Made by a program: the position numbers and the translations under genes. DNA of 64,000 bases from Peribacillus deserti (GTDB lineage: Bacteria; Bacillota; Bacilli; Bacillales; DSM-1321): the NCBI RefSeq assembly GCF_002863585.1, contig NZ_PGUY01000063.1, positions 28,796-92,795 of the forward strand. Reading direction: 5' to 3'. Shown one piece after another: positions 54,127 to 62,680 of the stretch (its first letter is position 1; each line of letters opens with the position of its first letter). The notes below the pieces were generated by a model, which was given only the letters and a program-made list of their open reading frames with translations, was not told the origin of the DNA and did no database searches.

Positions 54127-54768
54127 CTAGTCCTTGCTAAGGATCCCAAGGAATCGAAGCAGGTTAATGAAAAGGTTGAGAAAATCCAAGTATAAGGATA
54201 GAGCGAGCAAAGGGACCATTTCTTCAGAAATGCCTCTATGTTTCATCTGGTTAAAGTCATAAAGAATAAACAAAGAAAACACAATTGAACCGATTCCTGA
54301 GAAAGCAAGCAGACCGCCATCATTCAACGGGCTGAAGATACTGAAAATCCCGATGAAAATAAGCGCCAGTACTGCGACCATCAAGAATGACCCCAGGAAT
54401 CCTAGATCTTTTTTCGTTCTGGCACCGATAAGACCGAATACGGTGAAAATGCCAAGAGTCATACCAAAGGCATATAGGACTATTTGCGCGCCAGATTGTG
54501 AGATATAATAGCTCACAATTGGATATGTGGTAACTCCTGAAATGACGGCGAATGCGTAAACAAATGCGTAACCCACTGCTTTTCGTTTTCTCAGCCAGAA
54601 TGCTGAAATCAGCATAATGACCTCAGCCACCATCAGCGGCAGCATCAAAGCACCTGGAACAAACTGGCCTGCATATAAGCCTGCAGTTGCCAGCAGGAGA
54701 GTTACAATAAAAACGGTAATCACTTTTTGAAAAAGTGAACGTCTTCCGACTGAAATTACTTCTTGCAT
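54127..54768 (-). CDS. Bax inhibitor-1/YccA-family membrane protein (YetJ-like)
   Basis: A 213-aa protein with seven hydrophobic segments, the TMBIM fold. Bacterial members such as B. subtilis YetJ are pH-dependent calcium leak channels. Conserved late segments are GIGSIVFSLFILYDFNQM (with the conserved Asp) and ALSLYLDFLNLFINLLRFLG, which carries the second conserved Asp. AGAGAGGGA precedes the ATG. Single-gene unit between repeat copy B and a divergent flavoprotein gene. Confidence 0.92.
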   Translation of the reverse strand: MQEVISVGRRSLFQKVITVFIVTLLLATAGLYAGQFVPGALMLPLMVAEVIMLISAFWLRKRKAVGYAFVYAFAVISGVTTYPIVSYYISQSGAQIVLYAFGMTLGIFTVFGLIGARTKKDLGFLGSFLMVAVLALIFIGIFSIFSPLNDGGLLAFSGIGSIVFSLFILYDFNQMKHRGISEEMVPLLALSLYLDFLNLFINLLRFLGILSKD

Positions 54769-54918
54769 GAAAATCCCTCTCTGTCATAAGATTTTTATAC
54801 TATTCTATACGAAGTTGGTTTGATAAAGTTTCATTTTTTAGAAATTTTCGTTCCCAAGCCCAGGAAAATACCTTATTTTAAAATTATAGTTATTTTATTC
54901 CGTTTGGAGCTGATGTTT

Positions 54919-55536
54919 TTGAAAGAGATTACAAGTGAGGCTGAACTAAGAGAATTAGTAGGAAATCCCGGCAAACTTGCTGGAAATAAAGAAATTTCTT
55001 TTATTGATACACATTGCAGGGAATTTATATCAAAATCCCCTTTCCTTGTACTGAGTTCTTCTAATATGATGGGACAAAGTGACGCTTCTCCACGCGGAGA
55101 TGCTCCAGGATTTGTCCATATCCTTGACGACCATACTCTGCTCATTCCAGAAAGGCCAGGAAACCGCAGACTTGATACATTATTAAATATCCTGTCCAAT
55201 CCTCATGTCGGGATGATTTTTTTAATACCCGGGCTCGGAGAAACTTTACGGATAAATGGGAAGGCCTCCATTATCCAAGACGAAGAATTATTAGCTCCTC
55301 TTGCCGTTAATGGCAAGGTACCTCTAATAGGGATCATTGTAAAAGTTGAACAATGCTTTATTCATTGCGCCAAAGCTATCATCAGGTCCCAGCTTTGGAA
55401 ACCCGAGAACTGGCTTGAGAACAAACAGATCCCTTCCCCTGCGAAGATACTGAAGGACCATGCCAAGCTGGCTTATATGAATGAAAGCGAAATTTCGGCC
55501 TCTTTGCAAGAATCCTATGAAAAAAGATTGTATTAA
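54919..55536 (+). CDS. PPOX-type FMN-binding flavoprotein (pyridoxamine 5'-phosphate oxidase-like), 205 aa
   Basis: A split-barrel flavoprotein. The segment SPFLVLSSSNMMGQSDASPRGDAPGFVHILDDHTLLIPERPGNRR-like block (about residues 44-90) matches the MSMEG_1061 group, in which SPRGD contacts FMN. A C-terminal helical tail with LWKPENW is also typical. Probably an NADPH-dependent or F420-like reductase; the substrate is unknown. TTG 54919 is chosen because GGAG stands 9 nt upstream; an ATG at 54913 is only 3 nt away from it, and a longer frame to 54820 has no signal. Confidence 0.85.
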   Translation: MKEITSEAELRELVGNPGKLAGNKEISFIDTHCREFISKSPFLVLSSSNMMGQSDASPRGDAPGFVHILDDHTLLIPERPGNRRLDTLLNILSNPHVGMIFLIPGLGETLRINGKASIIQDEELLAPLAVNGKVPLIGIIVKVEQCFIHCAKAIIRSQLWKPENWLENKQIPSPAKILKDHAKLAYMNESEISASLQESYEKRLY

Positions 55537-55542
55537 AAAAAT

Positions 55543-55569
55543 GGTTGTGTCCGCACACACCCTTTTTTT
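55543..55569 (+). terminator. Terminator after the flavoprotein gene
   Basis: GGTTGTGT-CCG-CACACACC stem followed by seven T. Confidence 0.8.
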
Positions 55570-55585
55570 CTATTGGTTCTATCAA

Positions 55586-55744
55586 AAACTGGATATCGGT
55601 AACCTGCGCTTGCAGGCAAAGTTCTCACAGCTATATACTGTTTTTAACCAACAACCTTCTTTTATTGAGCTGGGAAATCTGACTCCAGTAAAATATCCTC
55701 AGGATTATGTGCCACCCCTCCAGCTGCATGCGGAAGTTAAATGA
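55586..55744 (+). pseudogene. C-terminal gene relic
   Basis: Open frame LDIGNLRLQAKFSQLY... ending LQLHAEVK before a stop at 55744. It has protein-like composition but no start; the frame upstream runs through the terminator. Family not recognised. Confidence 0.3.
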
Positions 55745-55999
55745 TCATGGACAGATGCTATTAACTGCTGACGGACTTTGTCAGCATGTTCACCAAATTA
55801 CATACGAATAAGGACCAGGCCTGCAAGTTCATGCCGTTTGAAAAGGCGTCTTTCCCCTTTGTAGAGACGCCTCAATTGCTATAGAGTTTTATGTAGCGCT
55901 TTATCTGAAGTAACATCAACTATCTGCTAATTTATCTCGATCAACCGCTAAAGGAGGCTGTTCCCCATCGGTTATCAATTAATATATTTGAACCGTCAT

Positions 56000-56248
56000 C
56001 TACAACTGGGCAATAAAAACAACACCTACCTCTTCTATAGGGAAATATTTTCGCACCACCACGAAAGTTAACGAGCTTGCCCCGTTTCCAAAACCAATAA
56101 TAAAAAGGAAAACCACTGCCATTATAAATGGAGGGTTCACTCCGGATAAAAACAACCCAACCCAACTAGATAACACATTGAGATGAATAAGCGTATAGAT
56201 TTTCTTTATAGAATCAAGCCGGCTTGTAATCATGCTAAGCTGAAACAT
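56000..56248 (-). pseudogene. MFS transporter fragment
   Basis: Encodes two hydrophobic helices and GFGNGASSLTFVVVRKYFPIEEVG, a loop typical of the second half of MFS transporters. It then loses frame. The rest of the transporter is absent. The gap around it (55745-56412) shows no other gene. Confidence 0.6.
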
Positions 56249-56412
56249 GAAAATCTTTCATTAATTGATCGGTAATTAGTCCTGGAGTAGTTCTTTGGCT
56301 CACAATTAACCCTTTGTAACTATTTGGTATTTGTTTCAAAGTAAATAAGAACACAAAACATTTTTCATGCTTTGCGTCCTTCTTTTTTAAAGGAAATAGT
56401 TGGTTCCCGATA

Positions 56413-56571
56413 TTATCTGTGTCTCAGGATATCTCTTAAACGACGACGTCTAGTACATCTTAAACAATCCCTCTCACACTGTTGTGGATTGTCGGCATTT
56501 TCACATACAGCCGCGCAGAATCTTCGGCATGATGGTCTAATTCTGCTGCGTCCGCTACTTGAACAACTCAT
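56413..56571 (-). CDS. Small cysteine-rich protein, 52 aa
   Basis: MSCSSSGRSRIRPSCRRFC opens the protein, and QQCERDCLRCTRRRR follows. There are seven Cys (C3, C15, C19, C23, C32, C36, C39) and a strongly basic tail. TAGGAGGTGATAG precedes the ATG with ideal spacing, so translation is credible. Cys spacing and size recall spore-coat-associated or metal-binding small proteins, but no family is certain. Nothing else in the immediate neighbourhood is functional. Confidence 0.6.
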   Translation of the reverse strand: MSCSSSGRSRIRPSCRRFCAAVCENADNPQQCERDCLRCTRRRRLRDILRHR

Positions 56572-56829
56572 AACTATCACCTCCTACATTAGCATTCTAT
56601 GAAAATAATCATTAATAGAGACGGCATTCTCCCTGGGTAAAACACATTTTTTAATATTTTCATTAAAAGTAAATAACTAAATAAAAAGGGTCTCTCTCTA
56701 ATGGAAAGACCAAAAAGTAAAGCTATTAAATTTGGTTATTATTCCTTATTAAATGTATGTAGGTAATACCTCCTAAGATCTTGTATAGAATCATTCCCGT
56801 CTCCATTCTTCATTTTTCTGCTGGAATGA

Positions 56830-57168
56830 CTATGCCGGCGCCCGGTCTCCTCTGCTGTTTGGCTGAGAAATCACAAGGAATTCTATAGCTTCGGGAGAAG
56901 AATTAAAAATCTGATGAACGGCTTGAGGAGGAATTTCTAAACCTTCAAACCGATTAAGAGTATGGGTTTCTCCATCCAGCCGAATCTCAGCCGTTCCTGA
57001 AAGAATAAAGAAAAACTGCCTTGCTTTTGAATGATAATGTTTGACCTCACTGGTCCCAGCTGGCATTCTTTCCTGGATGACACTTAAATCTTGATTTTTT
57101 ACCAGGTGCCATCCATCACACTGGTTACCCCATATGTAATGCTCTGCGTTTTCTATGCTGATTGCCAT
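56830..57168 (-). CDS. Cupin-domain protein, 112 aa
   Basis: Single cupin barrel: first motif KHYHSKARQFFFILSGTAEIRL (about residues 44-65), with His ligands for a metal, and second motif PPQAVHQIFN (about 81-90). Most of the protein is this one domain. Such proteins are often small dioxygenases, isomerases or ligand binders. AGGGGAG precedes the ATG. It is divergent from the LysE exporter gene. Confidence 0.88.
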   Translation of the reverse strand: MAISIENAEHYIWGNQCDGWHLVKNQDLSVIQERMPAGTSEVKHYHSKARQFFFILSGTAEIRLDGETHTLNRFEGLEIPPQAVHQIFNSSPEAIEFLVISQPNSRGDRAPA

Positions 57169-57326
57169 GTAATCTCCCCTATTTCATATAATAGTATTAG
57201 ATAAAAAGATAAACCGTTAGATCTAAATACACCATGTTTTTTTACACCTCCTGTCGTACAAGCCCGCTTTGCTGAATACATATGTAACAGCGGGTTTGTC
57301 CGAAAACTGAACTGGGGGTTTTGCAA

Positions 57327-57953
57327 GTGAGTATTTTCTTCAGCTATATTTTTCTTGGGCTGTCTTTAGCTGCACCTATAGGTCCTATTAACGCAGCACA
57401 GATTGATAAAGGTATAAAAAGCGGATTTTGGAATGCCTGGCTTGTAGGTCTTGGGGCAACAATTGCCGATATGATTTATATGCTTCTGGTCTATTTTGGA
57501 TTAGTTCAATTTATTGAAATTCCTTTTATAAAAACACTTCTCTGGTCATTTGGCTGTTTTGTACTCGTTTATACAGGTGTGGAAAGTATTATTGCTGCAG
57601 GAAAAATCTCCTTACAAAACACAAGGAGTGCAGACTCCTCATTTAAGTCCTTTTTTTCCGGTTTTTTTATGTCATTATCCAACCCAATTACGATCCTTTT
57701 CTGGATTGGGATTTATGGGTCTATATTGGCAAAGACCGCTGCTTCCTATAACAGAGACCAGCTGATTCTATACAGTTCTGCGATTTTTATCGGAGTATTG
57801 ATCTGGGATATTACAATGGCTGCCATTGCGAGCAGTTTCCGCAAATATTTAAGATCTGGGATGCTTACAGTCATCAGTATACTTTCTGGTATATCATTGA
57901 TCGGTTTTGGCTTTTATTTTGGATATCAAGCAGTGAAGATGTTATTTTTTTAG
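57327..57953 (+). CDS. LysE/RhtB-family exporter, 208 aa
   Basis: Six-helix amino-acid exporter. It begins with a hydrophobic helix leading to SLAAPIGPINAAQIDKGIKSGFWNA, the LysE signature (GPxN). A central loop and MSLSNPITILFWIGIYGS follow. GTG 57327 is preferred because GGGGG lies about 9 nt upstream; a TTG two codons earlier is too close. Its stop codon TAG overlaps the first base of repeat copy C. Confidence 0.9.
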   Translation: MSIFFSYIFLGLSLAAPIGPINAAQIDKGIKSGFWNAWLVGLGATIADMIYMLLVYFGLVQFIEIPFIKTLLWSFGCFVLVYTGVESIIAAGKISLQNTRSADSSFKSFFSGFFMSLSNPITILFWIGIYGSILAKTAASYNRDQLILYSSAIFIGVLIWDITMAAIASSFRKYLRSGMLTVISILSGISLIGFGFYFGYQAVKMLFF

Positions 57954-58070
57954 GCTGTTTTCGAAAGGAAGCTGTTGTTTTTGAACAAGGGGATTGATTG
58001 GAACATGAGGGTGCTCGCTTTCCGCTGCTCCCGCACAGAAAAGCGGAAGCGGTGCCTAGCCAACATTAAA
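57953..58070. repeat. Interspersed repeat, copy C (partial)
   Basis: Begins GGCTGTTTTCGAAAGGAAGC, then GTTGTTTTTGAACAAGGGGATTG and GATTGGAACATGAGG. It corresponds to one end of the element with a short GC-rich part, then stops. Confidence 0.65.
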
Positions 58071-58110
58071 TATAAAGCTATGTTAAATAATATTGTTGAT
58101 AATGGCCATA

Positions 58111-58139
58111 TAATAAGGACCCCAATCGGGACCTTATTT
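58111..58139 (+). terminator. Terminator
   Basis: AATAAGGACCC-CAATC-GGGACCTTATT followed by T. Probably the end of the LysE transcript. Confidence 0.8.
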
Positions 58140-58251
58140 TTAAAGTCTTATTGAAGATTAGCCTCCGTTTGTTTAAGTAGATATTTTTACAAACTTTTTA
58201 TACGAATGTTCTCCCACTTTCCTTTTTCACATTCTGCGTTGCAATAGAATA

Positions 58252-58926
58252 TCAATCGATAAACTTAAATGTAGCGTATTTTCCTTTTTCAATAATTGAT
58301 TTATATTCTTTACATCCGTTCTTTTCTTCTAATAAGAAATTCATCTTTTCATAACTGAAATTATAATGCCTCTTATTATTGAACCCAGAAACCCGTATTG
58401 TTGGATGGTCTAATAGTGGTTGCAGGTTGCCGTCCAAAATATTGGTTTCATATGGTGAGAATTCGATTAACTTAGGGAAATTTTTCAAAAAAGATAAATT
58501 TTCTATACTCCCGCACGAATATAGGCGAAGAACACGAAGGTTTTTTAGTGACATTAAATCTTCGCCAATTACAAATTTCTTCGATTGTTCAATCTCAAGA
58601 ATTTCCAAGGTATCCGATAAACCAGCTAATCCACAGTCACTCGATAATTTTGTACAATAGTGTAAATCAAGACGTTTTAAATCGGATAGTTTCTCTATCC
58701 CAGTGAAATCTTGTATATTCGACCAATTTAATTGTAAATAACGTAGTCTTTTAGGAAAATCACTAAAATTTCCTATCTTGTTTCTTTTATGATGCCAAAG
58801 AACTAAATACTCAATAGCCTGATTAATCTGTTGTAACGATAGCTTTTCATTTTTAAAATTGAGAAAAGCATATTGATTTTCAGGAATTTCCTCGAACCAC
58901 ATTGAATTATATCTCCAGTAATCCAT
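58252..58926 (-). CDS. Leucine-rich repeat protein, 224 aa
   Basis: About six degenerate leucine-rich repeats (LRYLQLNWSNIQDFTGIEKL, LKRLDLHYCTKL, LEILEIEQSKKF, LRVLRLYSCGSI, LIEFSPYETNIL). An N-terminal helical cap and a C-terminal part of about 50 residues flank them. No signal peptide. Such small cytoplasmic LRR proteins occur as immunity or partner-binding proteins. AGAGGGGAAG precedes the ATG. AT-rich composition relative to neighbours suggests acquisition. Confidence 0.8.
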   Translation of the reverse strand: MDYWRYNSMWFEEIPENQYAFLNFKNEKLSLQQINQAIEYLVLWHHKRNKIGNFSDFPKRLRYLQLNWSNIQDFTGIEKLSDLKRLDLHYCTKLSSDCGLAGLSDTLEILEIEQSKKFVIGEDLMSLKNLRVLRLYSCGSIENLSFLKNFPKLIEFSPYETNILDGNLQPLLDHPTIRVSGFNNKRHYNFSYEKMNFLLEEKNGCKEYKSIIEKGKYATFKFID

Positions 58927-58954
58927 CTGCTTCCCCTCTTTTAAGTAGTGCTAA

Positions 58955-59122
58955 TTATAAAGTTGTTGAAATAGTGTAGCCATCTTTATGTTTCTGTTCA
59001 GATGTATAGATAGGCTCACTTGTGGAATAAGAGGCAAGTGATTTTATGAAAAAATCTTTTAACCGCAGTTGCTCTGCCGTCGTTAATTTTTGAATCTCTT
59101 TTATAATATCCCTCAGTGTCAT
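58955..59122 (-). CDS. Small protein with antitoxin-like N-terminus, 55 aa
   Basis: MTLRDIIKEIQKLTTAEQLR and a further 35 residues. The opening pattern (short strand, helix, LTTAEQLRL) is common in the N-terminal part of small antitoxin-like proteins. GGTGGT lies before the ATG. No toxin gene is seen beside it. It is upstream of the LRR gene on the same strand and may be co-transcribed. Confidence 0.45.
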   Translation of the reverse strand: MTLRDIIKEIQKLTTAEQLRLKDFFIKSLASYSTSEPIYTSEQKHKDGYTISTTL

Positions 59123-59261
59123 TCCAAACCACCCGCTTTTGTTCTAATGCACCTATTATAGAACGAAGGTTCGTTTACGGCAAATATCAACATAAATAAT
59201 TAACATAGCTAAATATAAAAAGCTCAGTGTTAGTCCCAATAGATATAAAATTTAAATAAAA

Positions 59262-59587
59262 TGGCAGGCAGAGACCCGATAAAGAAAACTTACTGATTGG
59301 CAAACGACAGTGAAGACAGAAGCTTAGCCGCACTTCCCACGTCAAACGCCACGTCCTGTGGCTACGCCTGGCTCGCACATCCTGTGCTTCGTGCGTCAGC
59401 CAAGCAAAAGACGAGCCGGCTGTAGGGAGTGCTTTTCTCCCCATAGATGGATTGGCTTATGGCACGAGGGTCTAAAGCCTTGAGCTGGATCAAGGAGTCC
59501 CGCACCTTACGTTCCAATCAACCTGGTTAACAATAGGGTAGGGTAGAAATAACAATTTTGTAGAAAAGAACCATTATAAATGAGCCT
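59262..59587. repeat. Interspersed repeat, copy D (inverted)
   Basis: Contains GACCCGATAAAGAA (inverse of a block in copy B) and GTCCCGCACCTTACGTTCC followed by AATCAACCTGGTTAACAAT. The reverse complement matches copy A almost base for base. Terminus AGAAAAGAACC...GAGCC is the inverse of GGCTCTTTTCT. Confidence 0.75.
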
Positions 59588-59691
59588 TTTTTAAAATAGC
59601 TGGACTCGTCCCAAAAGCAGGACGTGTTTCTACTTTTTGAAAAAGGTTATATTGCCGAGTATAAAAAAAGAACAAACCACTGGCTTGTTCT

Positions 59692-60831
59692 TTAATCATA
59701 TAATACAGTTTTCGCCAGTATGGAGAGAGCCGTATCATCCATTGGAGGATTGTGCAGCCCGGCCCGGACATCCCTGTAGTAGCGCTGCATCGGGCTGCTG
59801 CGCTGGAGGCTCTTGGCGCCAACGATCCTCATGGCTTTGTCGACGATCCTTATGGCACTGTTTGTGACGGCTGTTTTCACTGCACCCAGCTCCCTCGCTA
59901 GATGAGGACGGTTCATTTGATTTTCCCACTTTTCTGCCACGGAATATAAGAAATGACGTGCCTGCGTATATTCAAGCTCTATTTCACCAGAGAGACGCTG
60001 TACATTCGGCAAATCTCTTATGGGTCCGCTTAGGCTGTTTGGAGTGTAGGTTTTAGCAAACTCATTGGCATAATTCCTTGCTGCCCCTGCGATGCCGATA
60101 TAACAGGCCGGGATATGAAGGAGCCAGCCTTCTCCAAGGGATTTTCGCTTCCCGGGCTTTTCTACATAATATTTATTTTCTACTTTTACCTCGTCAAGAA
60201 TAAGATCCTGGCTCGCTGTACCCTGCATGGAAATCATATCCCACGTATCTTCAAAGCTTACCCCCGCTTGAGCGCGGTCAATTAGGAACCAGCCGATTCC
60301 TTCTTCTTCCTCAACCCAGGCGCTGACCTGGATGAGATCCAATACAGGTGCAAGTGTAGTAAAAGTCTTCCGGCCGTTGAGTATCCAGTGGTTTCCTTGT
60401 CTTTTTGCAGTGGTCCCCGGGCGGCCTCCCCTCGTCGGGCTTCCTGTCTTTGCCTCTGTAGCAGCACTGTTAATAAGTGCACCTTCACTTATTCTTCTGA
60501 ACACTTCTTCTAATACGTCTTTTTCCCAATGTCTTTTCTCGCTCAGCTGATGGGTGATCCCTACATGCCACCCTATACCAAGTGCTGTAGGTCCGCAGGC
60601 TTCCGCTATCTTTTCCTGTCCTAATAAAAAATCGTAGAGACTTCCGCCTAGACCGCCATATTCCTTGGGGAGAGTTAACTTGGTATAACCGAAATCTTTG
60701 AGGTCGCGGATATTCTCATACGGAAAGCCTCCGCTTTCATCTAATTCTTGTGACCTTAACGCAAAATTCTGTGTGATTTTTTCGAGCTCTTGTATGTATT
60801 TTTGCTGTTCCCTGTGCTGAAAAAACGTCAT
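59692..60831 (-). CDS. Acyl-CoA dehydrogenase family protein, YdbM-like, 379 aa
   Basis: ACAD-fold flavoprotein matching in length and pattern the B. subtilis YdbM group. It has DFGYTKLTLPKEYGGLGGSL (about 45-64), ATEAKTGSPTRGG, LNGRKTFTTLAPVLD, and a C-terminal helical domain with AMRIVGAKSLQRSSPMQRYY. The usual catalytic Glu in EGTNE is not present at the normal place, so its reaction may differ from classic dehydrogenation. ATG 60831 is preferred because AAGGGTGG lies just before it. Confidence 0.85.
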   Translation of the reverse strand: MTFFQHREQQKYIQELEKITQNFALRSQELDESGGFPYENIRDLKDFGYTKLTLPKEYGGLGGSLYDFLLGQEKIAEACGPTALGIGWHVGITHQLSEKRHWEKDVLEEVFRRISEGALINSAATEAKTGSPTRGGRPGTTAKRQGNHWILNGRKTFTTLAPVLDLIQVSAWVEEEEGIGWFLIDRAQAGVSFEDTWDMISMQGTASQDLILDEVKVENKYYVEKPGKRKSLGEGWLLHIPACYIGIAGAARNYANEFAKTYTPNSLSGPIRDLPNVQRLSGEIELEYTQARHFLYSVAEKWENQMNRPHLARELGAVKTAVTNSAIRIVDKAMRIVGAKSLQRSSPMQRYYRDVRAGLHNPPMDDTALSILAKTVLYD

Positions 60832-60931
60832 GTAATCCACCCTTTTAGAAAGCCATTTTTATAATTAGTTTTATTTTATAGCTTTAATGGGTTTTTTAAC
60901 ATTTTTTTGCTTCCTTACATCTAAATTGTAC

Positions 60932-60961
60932 AAAAAAGAGACTGCCATCCGCGGCAGTCCC
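60932..60961 (-). terminator. Terminator of the MFS pump gene
   Basis: On the minus strand GGGACTGCC-GCGGAT-GGCAGTCTC followed by T6. Confidence 0.88.
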
Positions 60962-60973
60962 TCAAATTTGATT

Positions 60974-62503
60974 TTATTGAACATGGGAAGATTCTTTATT
61001 TCCCTGCTTCATGGTTAACTTATCATTTGTCAGCATAAATACAAAAACCACGACCAGCACAGCCGGTATCAGTGCCCAGGCGAAGGCCTGTGCGATTGAA
61101 CCAGCCAATGCATCTGTAATTTTATTGAGAACAGGAACTGGGATATGCGAACGGAGCTCCTGGGATAAAATAGCCCGAGGATCATCGATACTTGCGGTTC
61201 CCGGTGCCATTTTGTCATTTCCTCCAAATGCTTCAGCCATTTTATCACTGAAATCATTTCTCTGGATAATTCCAAAGATGGTGATTCCGACAGTCATGCC
61301 CAGCTGGCGGACAAAAGAGATGGTAGAGTTTGCCGATCCTCGATTTGAAGGTGCTATGTGATGAATGGCAGCCATGCTGAGGACAGAGAATGAGGCACCA
61401 GTTCCAAGTCCCACTATGATCATGTAGATCGTGATCACGGTTCTTGAAGTGTCCCCATCAATGGTGCTCAGTAAATACATTCCTGCAGCAAAAATCAATG
61501 CAAATACGGACATCACATTACGATAGCCTAATTTAACGGCAGATATGGCTCCCACCTGGCTCGAAACAACGACGCCAAGCATCATCGGAAGCAGGATCAA
61601 TCCGGAATTTGTAGCTGTTCCGCCGCTTACACCCTGGATAAAGATAGGGATATAAACAGAAGCGACTATAAAAGCAATTCCATAAAATAGTCCCACCAGG
61701 GTGCTTGAGGCGAACAAGCGGTTTTTGAACATATCGTATGAAATAATCGGATCGGATGCTTTTCGCTCAGCAAATAAAAAGATTATTATTAAAACAGCGA
61801 AACCAGCAAATAAACTTAGAATCTGCACAGAATTCCAGTCGTACTTGTTTCCGCCGAGCTCTAGGGCGAACATTAAACAAATCACAGCACCAACCAGGGT
61901 AAAAGCACCGAGCCAGTCAATGTTTTGTTTCTTATGTTCAAGCGATTCTTTATAATTTACCAGGATCAAAAGAAAGGCAGTAATCCCCAGCGGCAAATTG
62001 ATATAGAACACCCAATGCCAGCTGATATAATCGGTTATGTATGCGCCAAGTAGAGGACCAAATATGCTGGAAAGACCGAAAACGGCCCCAAATAAACCCG
62101 TCATCTTTCCGCGTTTTTCCGGCGGGAAGATATCAAAAATGATTGTGAATGTAATAGGTATAAGCGCTCCTCCGCCAACTCCCTGAATGGCCCGGTACAC
62201 ACTCAGCTGTTCTATAGTCTGTGCAGTTCCACACAGAATGGAACCAAAAAGGAATAAAATCATCCCAAATAAGAAAAATTTCTTTCTGCCATACATATCA
62301 GAAAGCTTTCCGAAAATCGGCATCCCGGCCATTTCGGCAACCATATAGGCTGACGTGACCCAGATGAATTTTTCCATATCCCCCAGATCGGCTACAATTG
62401 TACCCATCGCTGTAGCAACAATGGTGTTATCCATGGATGCCATTAAGATAGACAGAAGCAGCCCTGCCATAACAAATCCAATTTTATTTTCATTTGCTGT
62501 CAA
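60974..62503 (-). CDS. DHA2-family (14-TMS) multidrug MFS transporter
   Basis: A 509-aa proton antiporter for drugs. Conserved MFS/DHA2 motifs: ASMDNTIVATAM (motif D1, about residue 22), GKLSDMYGRKKFF (motif A, about 63) and YRAIQGVGGGALIP (motif B, about 100). GLFGAVFGLSSIFGPLLGAY (motif C) marks it as an antiporter. Fourteen hydrophobic helices are evident. TTG 62503 (MTANENK) is chosen because AAAAGGGAGAT lies 9 nt upstream. A longer frame to 62593 has no signal. Single-gene unit. Confidence 0.9.
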   Translation of the reverse strand: MTANENKIGFVMAGLLLSILMASMDNTIVATAMGTIVADLGDMEKFIWVTSAYMVAEMAGMPIFGKLSDMYGRKKFFLFGMILFLFGSILCGTAQTIEQLSVYRAIQGVGGGALIPITFTIIFDIFPPEKRGKMTGLFGAVFGLSSIFGPLLGAYITDYISWHWVFYINLPLGITAFLLILVNYKESLEHKKQNIDWLGAFTLVGAVICLMFALELGGNKYDWNSVQILSLFAGFAVLIIIFLFAERKASDPIISYDMFKNRLFASSTLVGLFYGIAFIVASVYIPIFIQGVSGGTATNSGLILLPMMLGVVVSSQVGAISAVKLGYRNVMSVFALIFAAGMYLLSTIDGDTSRTVITIYMIIVGLGTGASFSVLSMAAIHHIAPSNRGSANSTISFVRQLGMTVGITIFGIIQRNDFSDKMAEAFGGNDKMAPGTASIDDPRAILSQELRSHIPVPVLNKITDALAGSIAQAFAWALIPAVLVVVFVFMLTNDKLTMKQGNKESSHVQ

Positions 62504-62638
62504 AATAGATATCTCCCTTTTTAATAGTTTCCCTGGGCGTCTCCACCCGATCTCTCTTTTAGCAGAATTTAATTCTAACAAATGGAAAAGCACTGTGACA
62601 ATAGTACCTTAATTATTCCAAACATTTTTTGATGCAAG

Positions 62639-62680
62639 AAAAAACCGGACAATGCTGATGTGCAACGTCCGGCTTTTTTT
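62639..62680 (-). terminator. Terminator of mnmH
   Basis: GCCGGAC/GTCCGG(T) stem with a 16-nt loop and a T-run on the minus strand. It overlaps the mnmH stop. Confidence 0.75.

Noticed and set aside
56372..56602. 76-aa frame on the plus strand
   Set aside because: It is the antisense of the Cys-rich gene, which has the better start signal.
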